DNA from: Gammaproteobacteria bacterium
GTDB lineage: Bacteria; Pseudomonadota; Gammaproteobacteria; Pseudomonadales; Azotimanducaceae
NCBI GenBank assembly: GCA_003247835.1
Contig: QJYB01000072.1
Coordinates: forward strand, 1 to 46,907
Direction: 5' to 3'
DNA length: 46,907 bases
Shown: piece by piece, positions 1-8,184 of the stretch
How positions within the stretch are numbered: the first letter of the stretch is position 1
How the letters are laid out: the number at the start of each line of letters is the position of its first letter
Translations under genes and position numbers: made by a program
The notes under the pieces: model-generated
Databases searched by the model: none
What the model was told of the DNA's origin: nothing
What the model saw: the letters and a program-made list of their open reading frames with translations, nothing else

Positions 1-31
1 GAACCCCACACTCTCGACATTCCATAACGAC

Positions 32-170
32 GAAGCCCCGGTCCGGGGTATGTATTGTCGGGTACGCTAGGACTGAAGCGTTGCTTCAGCGCCCCGTCCT
101 TGGGCGCTCGGGTGCGGCACATCCGTGTGCCGCAACCGACCCTTCAACACATACCCCGGACCGGGGCTTC
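32..170. repeat. Cloverleaf-like inverted-repeat element downstream of trpC
   Basis: Positions 32-53 and 149-170 are exact 22-bp reverse complements. Each arm is itself nearly palindromic around a CCCCGG-W-CCGGGG core. Between them lie three further perfect hairpins: 73-79 with 83-89 (7 bp, loop GTT), 88-94 with 102-108 (7 bp), and 113-120 with 127-134 (8 bp). Short secondary pairings, TTG/CAA (55-57 with 145-147) and TCGG/CCGA (58-61 with 136-139), continue the outer stem inward. The fold is a long stem with a three-arm junction. No ORF inside looks real. It sits about 30 bp past the trpC stop, so it may end or protect the trpGDC transcript, or be a dispersed repeat. No family is recognised. 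Confidence 0.6.
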
Positions 171-199
171 TGCGTGTTCTGTATTTTCAGGTCTGTGTA

Positions 200-988
200 T
201 CAGCCAAAAAGTGTTTGGAGAGCTTCGCCGGGGTCTTTGGCCTTCATGAAGGCTTCGCCGACCAGGAAGGCGTGGACGCCTTGATCGTGCATGGCCTGGA
301 CATGCTCGCGCGTGTGGATGCCGCTTTCGGTGACGACGAGGACGTCGTCGGGGATCAGAGGCAGGAGCCGGAAGGTGTTATCGAGGCTCGTTTCGAAGGT
401 CTTCAGGTTGCGGTTGTTGATACCGATGAGCGCTGGTGACAGTGCGAGGGCAGTTTCGAGCTCGGACTCGTCATGGACTTCGATCAGCACGTCGAGACCG
501 GTTTCTCCGGCTGCTTCGTAGTAGTCCCGCAGTTGTGATGGGTCGAGGGCGGCGACGATCAGCAGGATGCAGTCTGCCCCGATCAGTCTGGACTCCGGAA
601 TCTGATAATCATCGACGATGAAATCCTTGCGCAGCAGCGGCAGATCGACCGCACTGCGGATTCGAGAGAGATACACGTCGCTGCCCTGAAAGTACTTCTC
701 GTCGGTGAGCACGGACAGGCAGGTGGCGCCTGCTTCGGCGTAGCTCCTGGCGATCTGATCCGGGTGAAAGTCCGGGCGGATCACGCCCTTGCTTGGCGAA
801 GCTTTCTTCACCTCGGCGATGACGGCATCGCCACCGGCCGTGACTGCGGCTTTCATCGCAGCGGCAAAACCACGAACCGGCGGCAGATCCGCGCTACGTG
901 CGATCAGCTCGCGACGACTGCGGCTCGTCCGGCGCTCGGCCACCTCGGTTCGCTTGTGCGCGAGAATCTCATCGAGGATCGTAGCCAA
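200..988 (-). CDS. trpC: Indole-3-glycerol phosphate synthase
   Basis: Cyclises 1-(o-carboxyphenylamino)-1-deoxyribulose 5-phosphate to indole-3-glycerol phosphate in tryptophan synthesis; cytosolic. The 262-aa product is the normal length for a monofunctional TrpC, with no fused TrpF domain. Family motifs are visible: the EVKKASPSKG loop holding the catalytic lysines, SVLTDEKYFQGS, PLLRKDFIVD, the GINNRNLKTF segment and the terminal TESGI phosphate-binding stretch of the TIM barrel. It is the last gene of trpGDC, two bases after the trpD stop, so it probably shares the attenuated promoter upstream of trpG. The cloverleaf-like repeat follows it. Confidence 0.97.
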   Translation of the reverse strand: MATILDEILAHKRTEVAERRTSRSRRELIARSADLPPVRGFAAAMKAAVTAGGDAVIAEVKKASPSKGVIRPDFHPDQIARSYAEAGATCLSVLTDEKYFQGSDVYLSRIRSAVDLPLLRKDFIVDDYQIPESRLIGADCILLIVAALDPSQLRDYYEAAGETGLDVLIEVHDESELETALALSPALIGINNRNLKTFETSLDNTFRLLPLIPDDVLVVTESGIHTREHVQAMHDQGVHAFLVGEAFMKAKDPGEALQTLFG

Positions 989-990
989 GG

Positions 991-2013
991 TCAGTCTTCC
1001 CCCATGAGCCGGGTGATTCGGACGAGTTCCTGCAGACGCTCATCGGCGAGACCGCTGGCAATCGCGTCCTGAGCCATGACGATGCCGTTCGCGAGCGACG
1101 TCGCCACACCGGCGGCGTAGATCGCGGCACCCGCGTTCAGGGAAACGATATCGGCGGCAGCGGAATCCGGCTGGGTGAGCGAGGCTTTCACCAGCTCCAG
1201 GCTGGCATCCACCGTGCCGGCACGCAGGTCATCCGTGGATCGGGTTGTCATCCCGAAATCTTCCGGATCGATCTCGTATTCCATGATCTCTCCCTGCTTC
1301 AGCTCCACGATCCAGGTCGGACCGTCGAGGGCGATCTCGTCCAGACCGTTGCTGTGCGCGACCAGCACGTGCTCGCTGCCGAGCAGGCGGGCGACCTCGG
1401 CCATGCGCCGCTGCCAGACCGGGCTGAAGACACCGATCACCTGGCGCCTCGCGCCGGCGGGATTGGTGAGCGGGCCGAGCAGATTCATCATCGTGCGGAC
1501 CTTCAGTTCCTGACGGACGGGTGCGGCGAAACGCATGGCGCTGTGATGCGCCTGCGCGAACAGGAATCCCACGCCGACGTCCCGGATGCAGTGAGCGATC
1601 TGCTCCGGGGTCAGGTTCAGGTTCACGCCGGCGGCTTCGAGCACGTCGGCGCTGCCGCTGGCGCTCGTCATCTTGCGGTTGCCGTGTTTGGCAACCTTCG
1701 CGCCTGCGGCGGCAGCGACGAACGCCGCCGCCGTCGAGATGTTGAAGAGCTTGGCGCCACTGCCTCCGGTGCCGCAGGTGTCCACTAGATAGGGCACGTC
1801 CACATCGACCCTGGTGGAGAGGGCGCGCATGGTCTGCGCCGCACCAGCGATTTCTTCAGCCGTCTCGCCCTTCACCCGCAACGCCATCAGCAGCCCGCCG
1901 ATCTGCGCCGGCGAGGCTTCCCCGGACATCACTGTCATGAACACGTCGCGCGTGTCGTCCTGCGATAGATCGTGGCCTTCGGCCAGCGTAGCCAGTGCGG
2001 TCTGGATGTCCAT
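991..2013 (-). CDS. trpD: Anthranilate phosphoribosyltransferase
   Basis: Transfers the phosphoribosyl group of PRPP to anthranilate, the second committed step of tryptophan synthesis. The 340-aa product has the family glycine-rich PRPP site (DTCGTGGSGAKLFNIST) and the KHGNRKMTSASGSADVLEA segment that contacts anthranilate and the phosphates. It carries no fused glutamine amidotransferase domain; TrpG is a separate upstream gene. Two-base gaps on either side, to trpG and trpC, indicate one translationally linked mRNA. Confidence 0.97.
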   Translation of the reverse strand: MDIQTALATLAEGHDLSQDDTRDVFMTVMSGEASPAQIGGLLMALRVKGETAEEIAGAAQTMRALSTRVDVDVPYLVDTCGTGGSGAKLFNISTAAAFVAAAAGAKVAKHGNRKMTSASGSADVLEAAGVNLNLTPEQIAHCIRDVGVGFLFAQAHHSAMRFAAPVRQELKVRTMMNLLGPLTNPAGARRQVIGVFSPVWQRRMAEVARLLGSEHVLVAHSNGLDEIALDGPTWIVELKQGEIMEYEIDPEDFGMTTRSTDDLRAGTVDASLELVKASLTQPDSAAADIVSLNAGAAIYAAGVATSLANGIVMAQDAIASGLADERLQELVRITRLMGED

Positions 2014-2015
2014 GG

Positions 2016-2594
<579 letters not shown>

Positions 2595-2620
2595 CTTTCA
2601 GCTAACCTCATGAAAATATA

Positions 2621-2671
2621 GGAAAAACTGAGAAGCGAGCCTGTGAATTACTCACATTCTTACTCACTTCT
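2621..2671 (-). terminator. Probable attenuator terminator upstream of trpG
   Basis: Read on the minus strand, AGAAGTGAG (2663-2671) pairs with CTCGCTTCT (2631-2639) over nine pairs with one G-U. A small inner hairpin, TGTGA/TCACA, lies between them. The stem is followed after CAG by five U residues (2623-2627). It lies between the leader ORF stop and the trpG start, which is where an intrinsic attenuator belongs. Inference: low charged tRNA-Trp stalls ribosomes in the leader and disfavours this hairpin. I did not identify the competing antiterminator. Confidence 0.7.
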
Positions 2672-2690
2672 TATGGTTTCAGTCGGTTTG

Positions 2691-2771
2691 CTAGAGGGTA
2701 TGGCGGGCAGGCGCCCACCAATCGGCGTAGTGCTGCCAGAGAGAATTGAGGCTGACGTCAGAATGGGCCAT
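2691..2771 (-). CDS. trpL: Putative Trp leader peptide of trpGDC
   Basis: A 26-codon ORF that starts ATG GCC CAT and ends TAG, with Trp at codons 12, 18 and 19. The tandem pair lies in the ascending strand of a GGTGGGC/GCCCGCC hairpin just before the stop. About 20 bp further downstream the terminator hairpin begins, and then trpG. Rare Trp codons concentrated in a short ORF directly ahead of an intrinsic terminator and a trp operon is the classic attenuation layout. The Shine-Dalgarno sequence is weak (GGG about 13 bases upstream). The ORF is too short for most gene callers. No homology is claimed; the assignment rests on context. Confidence 0.72.
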   Translation of the reverse strand: MAHSDVSLNSLWQHYADWWAPARHTL

Positions 2772-3081
2772 GGCGGTATTTTACCCATTCATTTGAATTG
2801 GCTCCATGGGCGTTAACCATACTATGACTATGCTTTACTGACATGTTAACGAGCCCAGGTAGAGAAACCGGGGTATACCTGCGTAAGAAGGAGTTCCCAC
2901 ACGTCGCTGGCACCCGGTGTCTGCTAAGGGACGATGACTCAAGTTGTTTAGTATTGGCTTCGGTTGCCGCCCTGCTGTGCTTAACTTGGACAGCCAGATA
3001 CACGAGTGTGATCACTACCGCAATCGCGCCTACGAACTCGCCGTAGTTGCCCAGAAGCTGGGCGAAGGCCTGATGATCCAT
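2758..3081 (-). pseudogene. Remnant of small single-TM membrane protein
   Basis: A 107-aa reading frame. Its first ~45 residues (GNYGEFVGAIAVVITLVYLAV, then QVKHSRAATEANTKQLE) resemble the N-terminus of a common family of small proteins with one N-terminal membrane helix followed by a soluble region. After about residue 48 the sequence changes to low-complexity, basic, non-family-like residues and stops early. The 3' part also overlaps the candidate trp promoter and the first 14 bases of trpL. I read it as a truncated or frameshifted remnant; a genuine short protein is possible. No function can be given. Confidence 0.5.
2821..2849 (-). promoter_or_regulatory. Candidate sigma70 promoter for trpL-trpGDC
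   Basis: On the minus strand, TTAACA (2844-2849; five of six to TTGACA) is separated by 17 bp from CATAGT (2821-2826; four of six to TATAAT). Transcription would start near 2815, giving a 5' leader of about 45 nt before the trpL ATG. The promoter lies inside the 3' half of the decayed ORF 2758-3081, which fits that ORF no longer being functional. Confidence 0.45.
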
Positions 3082-3244
3082 TAGATGCCCCTCCCCGACA
3101 AAAGCAGTTCAGACCACTCGTTCATCGTACTTTCACCTGGCTTTCATTTCTCTGCAACTGACAACCCCTAACGTCCTTCACCTCCTGCGGGTTCCGTAGG
3201 AGCTGGATCAATTAATCATTCGACATACGTTTGGGGAAACATTG

Positions 3245-4687
3245 ATGACAATCAGGAACTTCGCCTTAGGTCTTCTAAGTCTGAGCGCCGTGTGCGCGAG
3301 TGCATGGTCGGCGAGTGCGGGTCCGCGTTTCGAGGGTGAAGACTTCGGCGCATTGCGGGATCAGTTGCTCACCTCCCATGCGATGCAACTGTTTGGAATC
3401 GTTCAGCCTGTAGGGAGTGCATCAACCAGGAGCATCAAGGCTGCCGAGGCGGAAGCCAATCCGCTCGCTCTCGTCACGCTGGCCAGAGGTCTGAACGCCA
3501 AGGTGGTGTCGGCCTCCGCCGACCTGGGCGCCAACATCGACATGATGACGCTCTTCCCGGCCGAGAATCCGACTCACATTATTGCCTGCAACGAGCAGGG
3601 TACGTCGCAGCCCGCAGTACAGCGCATCCGCCTTTCAGGCGGCTCCGTCGAGACGATCCTGACCGGGATGCAGTCGTGCGATCCTGCACACATCACCCCT
3701 TGGGGTACGGTCGTCGTCGGCGAGGAGGCGGGTGGTTCAGGTACGCTTCTGGAAATCATTGATCCTCTAGCCACCACGGGTGTGAGCTACGATCGCGCGG
3801 CGGGTACGTTCAGCGGCGCGGACGCGGCGAACGTTGTCGAGCGCACTGCCGTCGGCCACCTCTCCTTCGAGGGAGTGGCGGTCTATCCCAACGGTGTCTT
3901 GTACTATGGCGACGAAAATCGCCCTTCACGAGGAACGCCTGGCGGCGCTTACTTCAAGTTCATCCCGGATAATCCCTGGGATCCCGGTTATCTACCGATA
4001 ACGGATCTGAGCCAATCGCCGCTTGCTTCGGGCAGCGTCTACGGACTGCGGCTGGGTAAGCGCAGCGGTGACACGGATTACGGTCAGGGCTCGAATACTG
4101 GCCGAGGTGTCTGGGTGGAGGTGGAAAACGCCGACGATGCGAATCTGCGCGCCGTGGCAGCTGAGTTGAAACTCACGGGCTACTACCGCCCTGAGGACCT
4201 GAGCGCGGATCAGAGAGCCCTGGCGGAAGGCAACGTGCGCTTCTGCGGTAACAACACAGGTAATGAAGAGGACGATCAGAACTGGGGTGAGACGATCTGC
4301 GTCACGGACGGCACGCTCGAAGAAGCGCTTGCGAATCTGGCAACGCCCGACATGCAGTTGTTCGTAATCGGCTCGCAGCAGCAGACGATGATGGACAACA
4401 TCGCCTACCAGCCCGGCCGCGGCAACTGGGTGATCCAGGAAGATCGCGACTCGGTTGGACTCAGCGGTGGTCCGTATCCTTTCAACAACAGCATCTGGCT
4501 GTGCCTTGAAGACGGAGCGGATCCTGACACTCTGAGCGAAGGGTGCCTGCGGATTGTGACCCTGAATGACCTGAATGCCGAGTCGACGGGTGGTTTTTTC
4601 GATGCCTCGGGCGGGCACTACTACTTCAGCGTTCAGCACAACGTCACTGGCCATGGCGTCATTCTCGACGTGACCGGTTGGCGTTGA
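3245..4687 (+). CDS. Exported PhoX/DUF839-family protein
   Basis: About 480 aa with an N-terminal signal peptide (MTIRNFALG... cleavage probably near SAWSASAG). The central region has PhoX/DUF839-type features: HLSFEGVAVYPNGVLYYGDEN, then GGAYFKFIPDNPW and TDYGQGSNTGRGVWVEV. The family includes calcium-dependent alkaline phosphatases, but many members are uncharacterised and this one is shorter than classical PhoX, so phosphatase activity is not assured. Location is probably periplasmic. Start chosen at the ATG at 3245, behind GGGGA at 3235-3239, rather than the TTG three bases earlier. It stands alone, ends in a good intrinsic terminator, and is preceded by an imperfect hairpin near 3181-3201. 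Confidence 0.8.
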   Translation: MTIRNFALGLLSLSAVCASAWSASAGPRFEGEDFGALRDQLLTSHAMQLFGIVQPVGSASTRSIKAAEAEANPLALVTLARGLNAKVVSASADLGANIDMMTLFPAENPTHIIACNEQGTSQPAVQRIRLSGGSVETILTGMQSCDPAHITPWGTVVVGEEAGGSGTLLEIIDPLATTGVSYDRAAGTFSGADAANVVERTAVGHLSFEGVAVYPNGVLYYGDENRPSRGTPGGAYFKFIPDNPWDPGYLPITDLSQSPLASGSVYGLRLGKRSGDTDYGQGSNTGRGVWVEVENADDANLRAVAAELKLTGYYRPEDLSADQRALAEGNVRFCGNNTGNEEDDQNWGETICVTDGTLEEALANLATPDMQLFVIGSQQQTMMDNIAYQPGRGNWVIQEDRDSVGLSGGPYPFNNSIWLCLEDGADPDTLSEGCLRIVTLNDLNAESTGGFFDASGGHYYFSVQHNVTGHGVILDVTGWR

Positions 4688-4732
4688 ACTCCGTCGGCGT
4701 AACCCGTAGACAGTAGTGTGCCAGACGAAGAG

Positions 4733-4760
4733 AGGGTGCTCAGGCACCCTTTCTTTGTTT
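4733..4760 (+). terminator. Intrinsic terminator after the PhoX-like gene
   Basis: AGGGTGC (4733-4739), loop TCAG, GCACCCT (4744-4750) form a perfect 7-bp stem followed by a T-rich tract (TTCTTTGTTT). It lies between the PhoX-like gene and the convergent EamA permease, so it terminates the former and may also act on the latter. Confidence 0.8.
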
Positions 4761-4775
4761 CGTGCCCGCCTCCTG

Positions 4776-5621
4776 TCAGGACAAGCGCAGCATGACGAGC
4801 CCGGTGAGCACGGTCAGCGCGGAAATCAGGCGCACCCGGGTAAGAGACTCCTCGAGAAACACCGCGCCGATCAGCACCGCGAACAGTACGCTGCTCTCTC
4901 TGAGGGCTGCGACCGTGGCGATGGGTGCAACGGTCATGGCCCAGATGGCGATCCAGTAGGCACCCAGCGAGGCCAAACCGGCCAGACTGCCCTGGCGCCA
5001 GTTTCCGGTAAGCGTTGCAGACAGCATCCGGGCATTGCGAAGCGTGAAGTAGGCGAGCAGCGGGATGCCGTCCAGCACGAACAGCCATGCCACGTAGGCA
5101 TGCGCATTGCCGGCGATCCGAGCACCCTGGCCATCGAGCAGCGTATAACCAGCAATGAAGCCCGAGGTGGCCAGGGCATAGACGGCACCCCGTGGTGATC
5201 GACGCAGCGATCGCCAGCCGCCTTCGAACGCCAGCAGCAGAATGCCACCAGCCAGCGTGATCACGCCGATTGCCTGGCCACCCTCCACCACCTCGCCGAG
5301 CAGACCGTACCCGCCGACGAGTGTCAGCAGCGGTGCGGTTCCCCGGGCCAGCGGGTAGATGCGGCCCAGCTCACCATGGTCGTAGGCAACCGCGAGAAAG
5401 GTGTTGTAACCCAGGTGCATGACGACCGAGCATGCGAGCCACGGCCAGGCTGCGGGGTCGGGTGGCCCCAGCCACAAGGCCCACGGCAGCGCAAACAGCC
5501 CGCTGAACGCGGCGAGCATCGCCATGGTGGCAAGCCGGTCGCCTTGGAATCGGAGCAGCGCGTTCCAGCCGGCATGCAGGAACGCGGCGATCAGTACCGC
5601 AGCGATAACGGTGAGTGACAT
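4776..5621 (-). CDS. EamA/DMT-family permease
   Basis: A 281-aa hydrophobic protein of about nine to ten transmembrane helices in two EamA repeats, the usual length for drug/metabolite-transporter superfamily exporters. The start, MSLTVIAAVLIAAFLHAGWNALLR, and the closing motif SSVLFAVLIGAVFLEESLTRVRLISALTVLTG are typical of the family. It acts in the inner membrane. The substrate cannot be predicted. It is monocistronic, convergent with the PhoX-like gene and divergent from the amidase. Confidence 0.85.
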   Translation of the reverse strand: MSLTVIAAVLIAAFLHAGWNALLRFQGDRLATMAMLAAFSGLFALPWALWLGPPDPAAWPWLACSVVMHLGYNTFLAVAYDHGELGRIYPLARGTAPLLTLVGGYGLLGEVVEGGQAIGVITLAGGILLLAFEGGWRSLRRSPRGAVYALATSGFIAGYTLLDGQGARIAGNAHAYVAWLFVLDGIPLLAYFTLRNARMLSATLTGNWRQGSLAGLASLGAYWIAIWAMTVAPIATVAALRESSVLFAVLIGAVFLEESLTRVRLISALTVLTGLVMLRLS

Positions 5622-5745
5622 GCCAGCATCCGGCAGTCGGAGGCGCTCATGCTATAGGGTCGCTCGAAGGTGAGCGATCGGGATCGACGACGCGTCGGGT
5701 GCCCGCCGTTACACTGCTGCTGACGGAACGAGGAGTCGGACGGAA

Positions 5746-7080
5746 TTGGAGTCGCTGAGGTCACTGGCGGGGCAGCTGGAAGCGGGAACCACCAGCAGCG
5801 TCGAGCTGCTGGAACGTTGTCTCGACCAGGCAGGGGATCCGGCCGGCGAAGGGGAGCGTGTCTACATCGCTCTGCGGGCGGATGATGCCCGTCGCGACGC
5901 CCGGGCGGTGGACGAAGCCCGGGCGCGGGGTCAGGCAGCGTCTCCCTGGGCAGGGATCCCGATCTCCGTGAAGGATCTCTTCGATGTGGCAGGCGAGGTG
6001 ACCCGGGCCGGCTCCGTGCTGCTCGCAGACGCGGCTACGGCCGACGCCACCGCGCCAGCCATAGATCGGCTGGTCCGGGCCGGGTTCGTCATCGTCGGCC
6101 GCACCAACATGACGGAGTTCGCTTACTCCGGTGTGGGCATTAATCCCCACTACGGAACCCCGCTCAATCCCTTCGACAGGGCGACGGGCCGGATCCCTGG
6201 AGGCTCCTCTTCGGGTGCAGCAGTTTCGGTGACGGACGGCATGGCGTCCGTCGGCATCGGTACGGATACCGGCGGTTCCTGTCGCATACCGGCCGCCCTC
6301 ACGGGCATCACGGGTTACAAGCCAACGGCGAGCACCATCCCCCGCGAAGGTGTCTACCCGCTGTCCGCGAGTCTGGATTCGGTGGGTTCTCTGGCGCCTA
6401 CCGTCGAATGCACGGCGATCCTTCACTGCCTCATGAGTGGTGGAGATGTGCTGCCGACAGCTCGATCCGTGTCGGATCTGAACCTGGCGGTGCTCGACCA
6501 CTACGTCACAGCCGACCTGGACCCGGATGTCGGGGCCGCCTATGAGCGGGCGCTGGCACTTCTTTCCCGTGCGGGTGCCACGCTGTCATCGCTCACGCTC
6601 GCGGAGGTCGAGTCGCTGCCTACATTGAATGCCCGGGGTGGCATCGCGGCGGCGGAAGCCTATGCCTTTCATCGCGATCAGCTGGAAAGGCATGCAGCCG
6701 AATACGATCCGCGGGTGGGTAGTCGCATCGTGGCGGGTAAGAACGTCGGTGCCGAAGAGCTGGCCGAAATCCGGCGTGCGAGGAGGGTGATGATCGCGGC
6801 GTTCGGGGCAGCCATGGCTGATTTCGATGCGGTGCTGTGCCCGACGGTTCCCGTCATCGCACCGCCGCTTGCCGCCTTCGCGGCGGATGACGACTACGTG
6901 CGTCTGAACCTTCTTCTGCTGCGCAATCCGAGCCTCTTCAACTTCCTCGACGGCTGCGCGATCTCGCTACCGGTACACGAGCCGGGATCGGCACCTGTCG
7001 GGCTGATGCTGGCCGCACCGGGCGGACGGGATGCGTCGCTGCTCGCCGCGGCGATGGCTGTCGAGACACTGTTTCCCTGA
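5746..7080 (+). CDS. Amidase-signature family hydrolase
   Basis: A 444-aa cytosolic amidase. The Ser-cisSer-Lys triad is visible: lysine in GIPISVKDLFDVAG, the cis-Ser in the GGSSSGAAVSV loop, and the nucleophile in GTDTGGSCRIPAALTG. The conserved G-Y-K-P-T follows. The start is a TTG at 5746 with AGGAG ten bases upstream. The substrate is not determinable; the family includes GatA, aryl and aliphatic amidases and allophanate-type hydrolases. Absence of gatB/gatC neighbours argues against tRNA amidation. It lies upstream of panB, separated by 285 bp, so operon membership is uncertain. Confidence 0.88.
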   Translation: MESLRSLAGQLEAGTTSSVELLERCLDQAGDPAGEGERVYIALRADDARRDARAVDEARARGQAASPWAGIPISVKDLFDVAGEVTRAGSVLLADAATADATAPAIDRLVRAGFVIVGRTNMTEFAYSGVGINPHYGTPLNPFDRATGRIPGGSSSGAAVSVTDGMASVGIGTDTGGSCRIPAALTGITGYKPTASTIPREGVYPLSASLDSVGSLAPTVECTAILHCLMSGGDVLPTARSVSDLNLAVLDHYVTADLDPDVGAAYERALALLSRAGATLSSLTLAEVESLPTLNARGGIAAAEAYAFHRDQLERHAAEYDPRVGSRIVAGKNVGAEELAEIRRARRVMIAAFGAAMADFDAVLCPTVPVIAPPLAAFAADDDYVRLNLLLLRNPSLFNFLDGCAISLPVHEPGSAPVGLMLAAPGGRDASLLAAAMAVETLFP

Positions 7081-7365
7081 TTGGACTTCCGGGGACCAGC
7101 CGGGTATGGTCGGCGCTGACGCTGAACCGCAACCTGCGGACGGCGATCAGAAATTCAGTAACTTATTGATTGATATACAGTTTCCGGGAAGGACTTGATC
7201 CGGCAGGACAGGTACCGAAAACGCCAGGGGCTGATCCCCTGTGCCCCCTGACGACGCAGCGCGACACCGACATTCGCGCCGGGAACGATCGCGTTCTCAC
7301 CGTTCGGGTGTACCTCTGTCTTCCGTGATCCGGGTATCTGATCCGGGAAGTACGGGAGACGTCAC
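7081..7365 (+). other. Long panB 5' region with hairpins
   Basis: This 285-bp gap has no credible ORF. An AT-rich patch at about 7148-7180 could hold a promoter. Downstream, CAGGGG (7225-7230), loop CTGAT, CCCCTG (7236-7241) is a perfect hairpin. Further upstream CCGCA/TGCGG (7127-7131 with 7135-7139) forms another. The octamer GATCCGGG occurs twice close to the panB ribosome-binding site. If transcription starts in the AT-rich patch the 5' UTR would be about 190 nt. No known riboswitch consensus was recognised. Confidence 0.35.
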
Positions 7366-8184
7366 ATGTCACACCACACTGCAGACGCTACTCGACTGAG
7401 CGTACTCGACTTCGCCGCGCGGAAGGCGCATCGCGAAAAGATCTCCATGGTTACCTGCTACGACTACACCTCGGCTCAGGTGCTGAACGACACCGCGGTG
7501 GATACGCTGCTGGTCGGCGACAGCCTCGCCATGGTCATGCACGGTTTCGATTCCACCGTGCACGCGACGGTGGAGCTGATGGCTCTGCACGTGACGGCGG
7601 TGGCCCGCGGCGCGCCGGACAAGTTCATCGTCGGCGACATGCCGTTTCTCGCAGCGCGGAAGGGGCTCGGGGTGGCCATGGATGGTGTCCAGCAGCTCAT
7701 GCAGGCCGGTGCGCACTCGGTGAAGATCGAGGGTGAGAAGGGCCAGGTCGAGCTCATGGCGCACATCGTCGATTCCGGAGTACCGGTGATGGGCCACCTG
7801 GGCCTGACTCCCCAGTCGGTGCATCAGCTCGGCGGCCACAAGGTGCAGGGCAAGGCGGAAGGAGAAGCGCGCGCGCTCCTCGACTCTGCGCTCCGCCTCG
7901 AGGACGCCGGCTGCTTCGCGCTGGTGCTGGAGTGCGTGCCGAGTGTGCTCGCGCGGGAGATCACGCAGCGGCTCACCATCCCCACCATCGGCATCGGTGC
8001 CGGACCCCACACGGATGGTCAGGTGCTCGTACTCCAGGACATGCTGGGCATGAATCCGGTGTTCAAACCGAAGTTCCTCAAACACTATGCGAACGGCCAT
8101 GAGGTGATGTCGCAGGCGGTGAACCGCTTCGATGCGGAAATCCGTCACGGCTGCTTTCCGTCGGCGAAGGAGAGTTACCGATGA
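7366..8184 (+). CDS. panB: 3-methyl-2-oxobutanoate hydroxymethyltransferase
   Basis: Makes ketopantoate from 2-oxoisovalerate and methylene-tetrahydrofolate, the first step of pantothenate and CoA synthesis. The 272-aa TIM-barrel protein shows metal and substrate motifs: MVTCYDYTSAQ, LLVGDSLAMVMHGFDST, VGDMPF, SVKIEGE, PVMGHLGLTPQS and PTIGIGAGPHTDGQVLV. The ATG is preceded by GGGAG at 7354-7358. The stop overlaps the panC ATG (ATGA), so the two are translationally coupled. panD is not in the window. Confidence 0.97.
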   Translation: MSHHTADATRLSVLDFAARKAHREKISMVTCYDYTSAQVLNDTAVDTLLVGDSLAMVMHGFDSTVHATVELMALHVTAVARGAPDKFIVGDMPFLAARKGLGVAMDGVQQLMQAGAHSVKIEGEKGQVELMAHIVDSGVPVMGHLGLTPQSVHQLGGHKVQGKAEGEARALLDSALRLEDAGCFALVLECVPSVLAREITQRLTIPTIGIGAGPHTDGQVLVLQDMLGMNPVFKPKFLKHYANGHEVMSQAVNRFDAEIRHGCFPSAKESYR

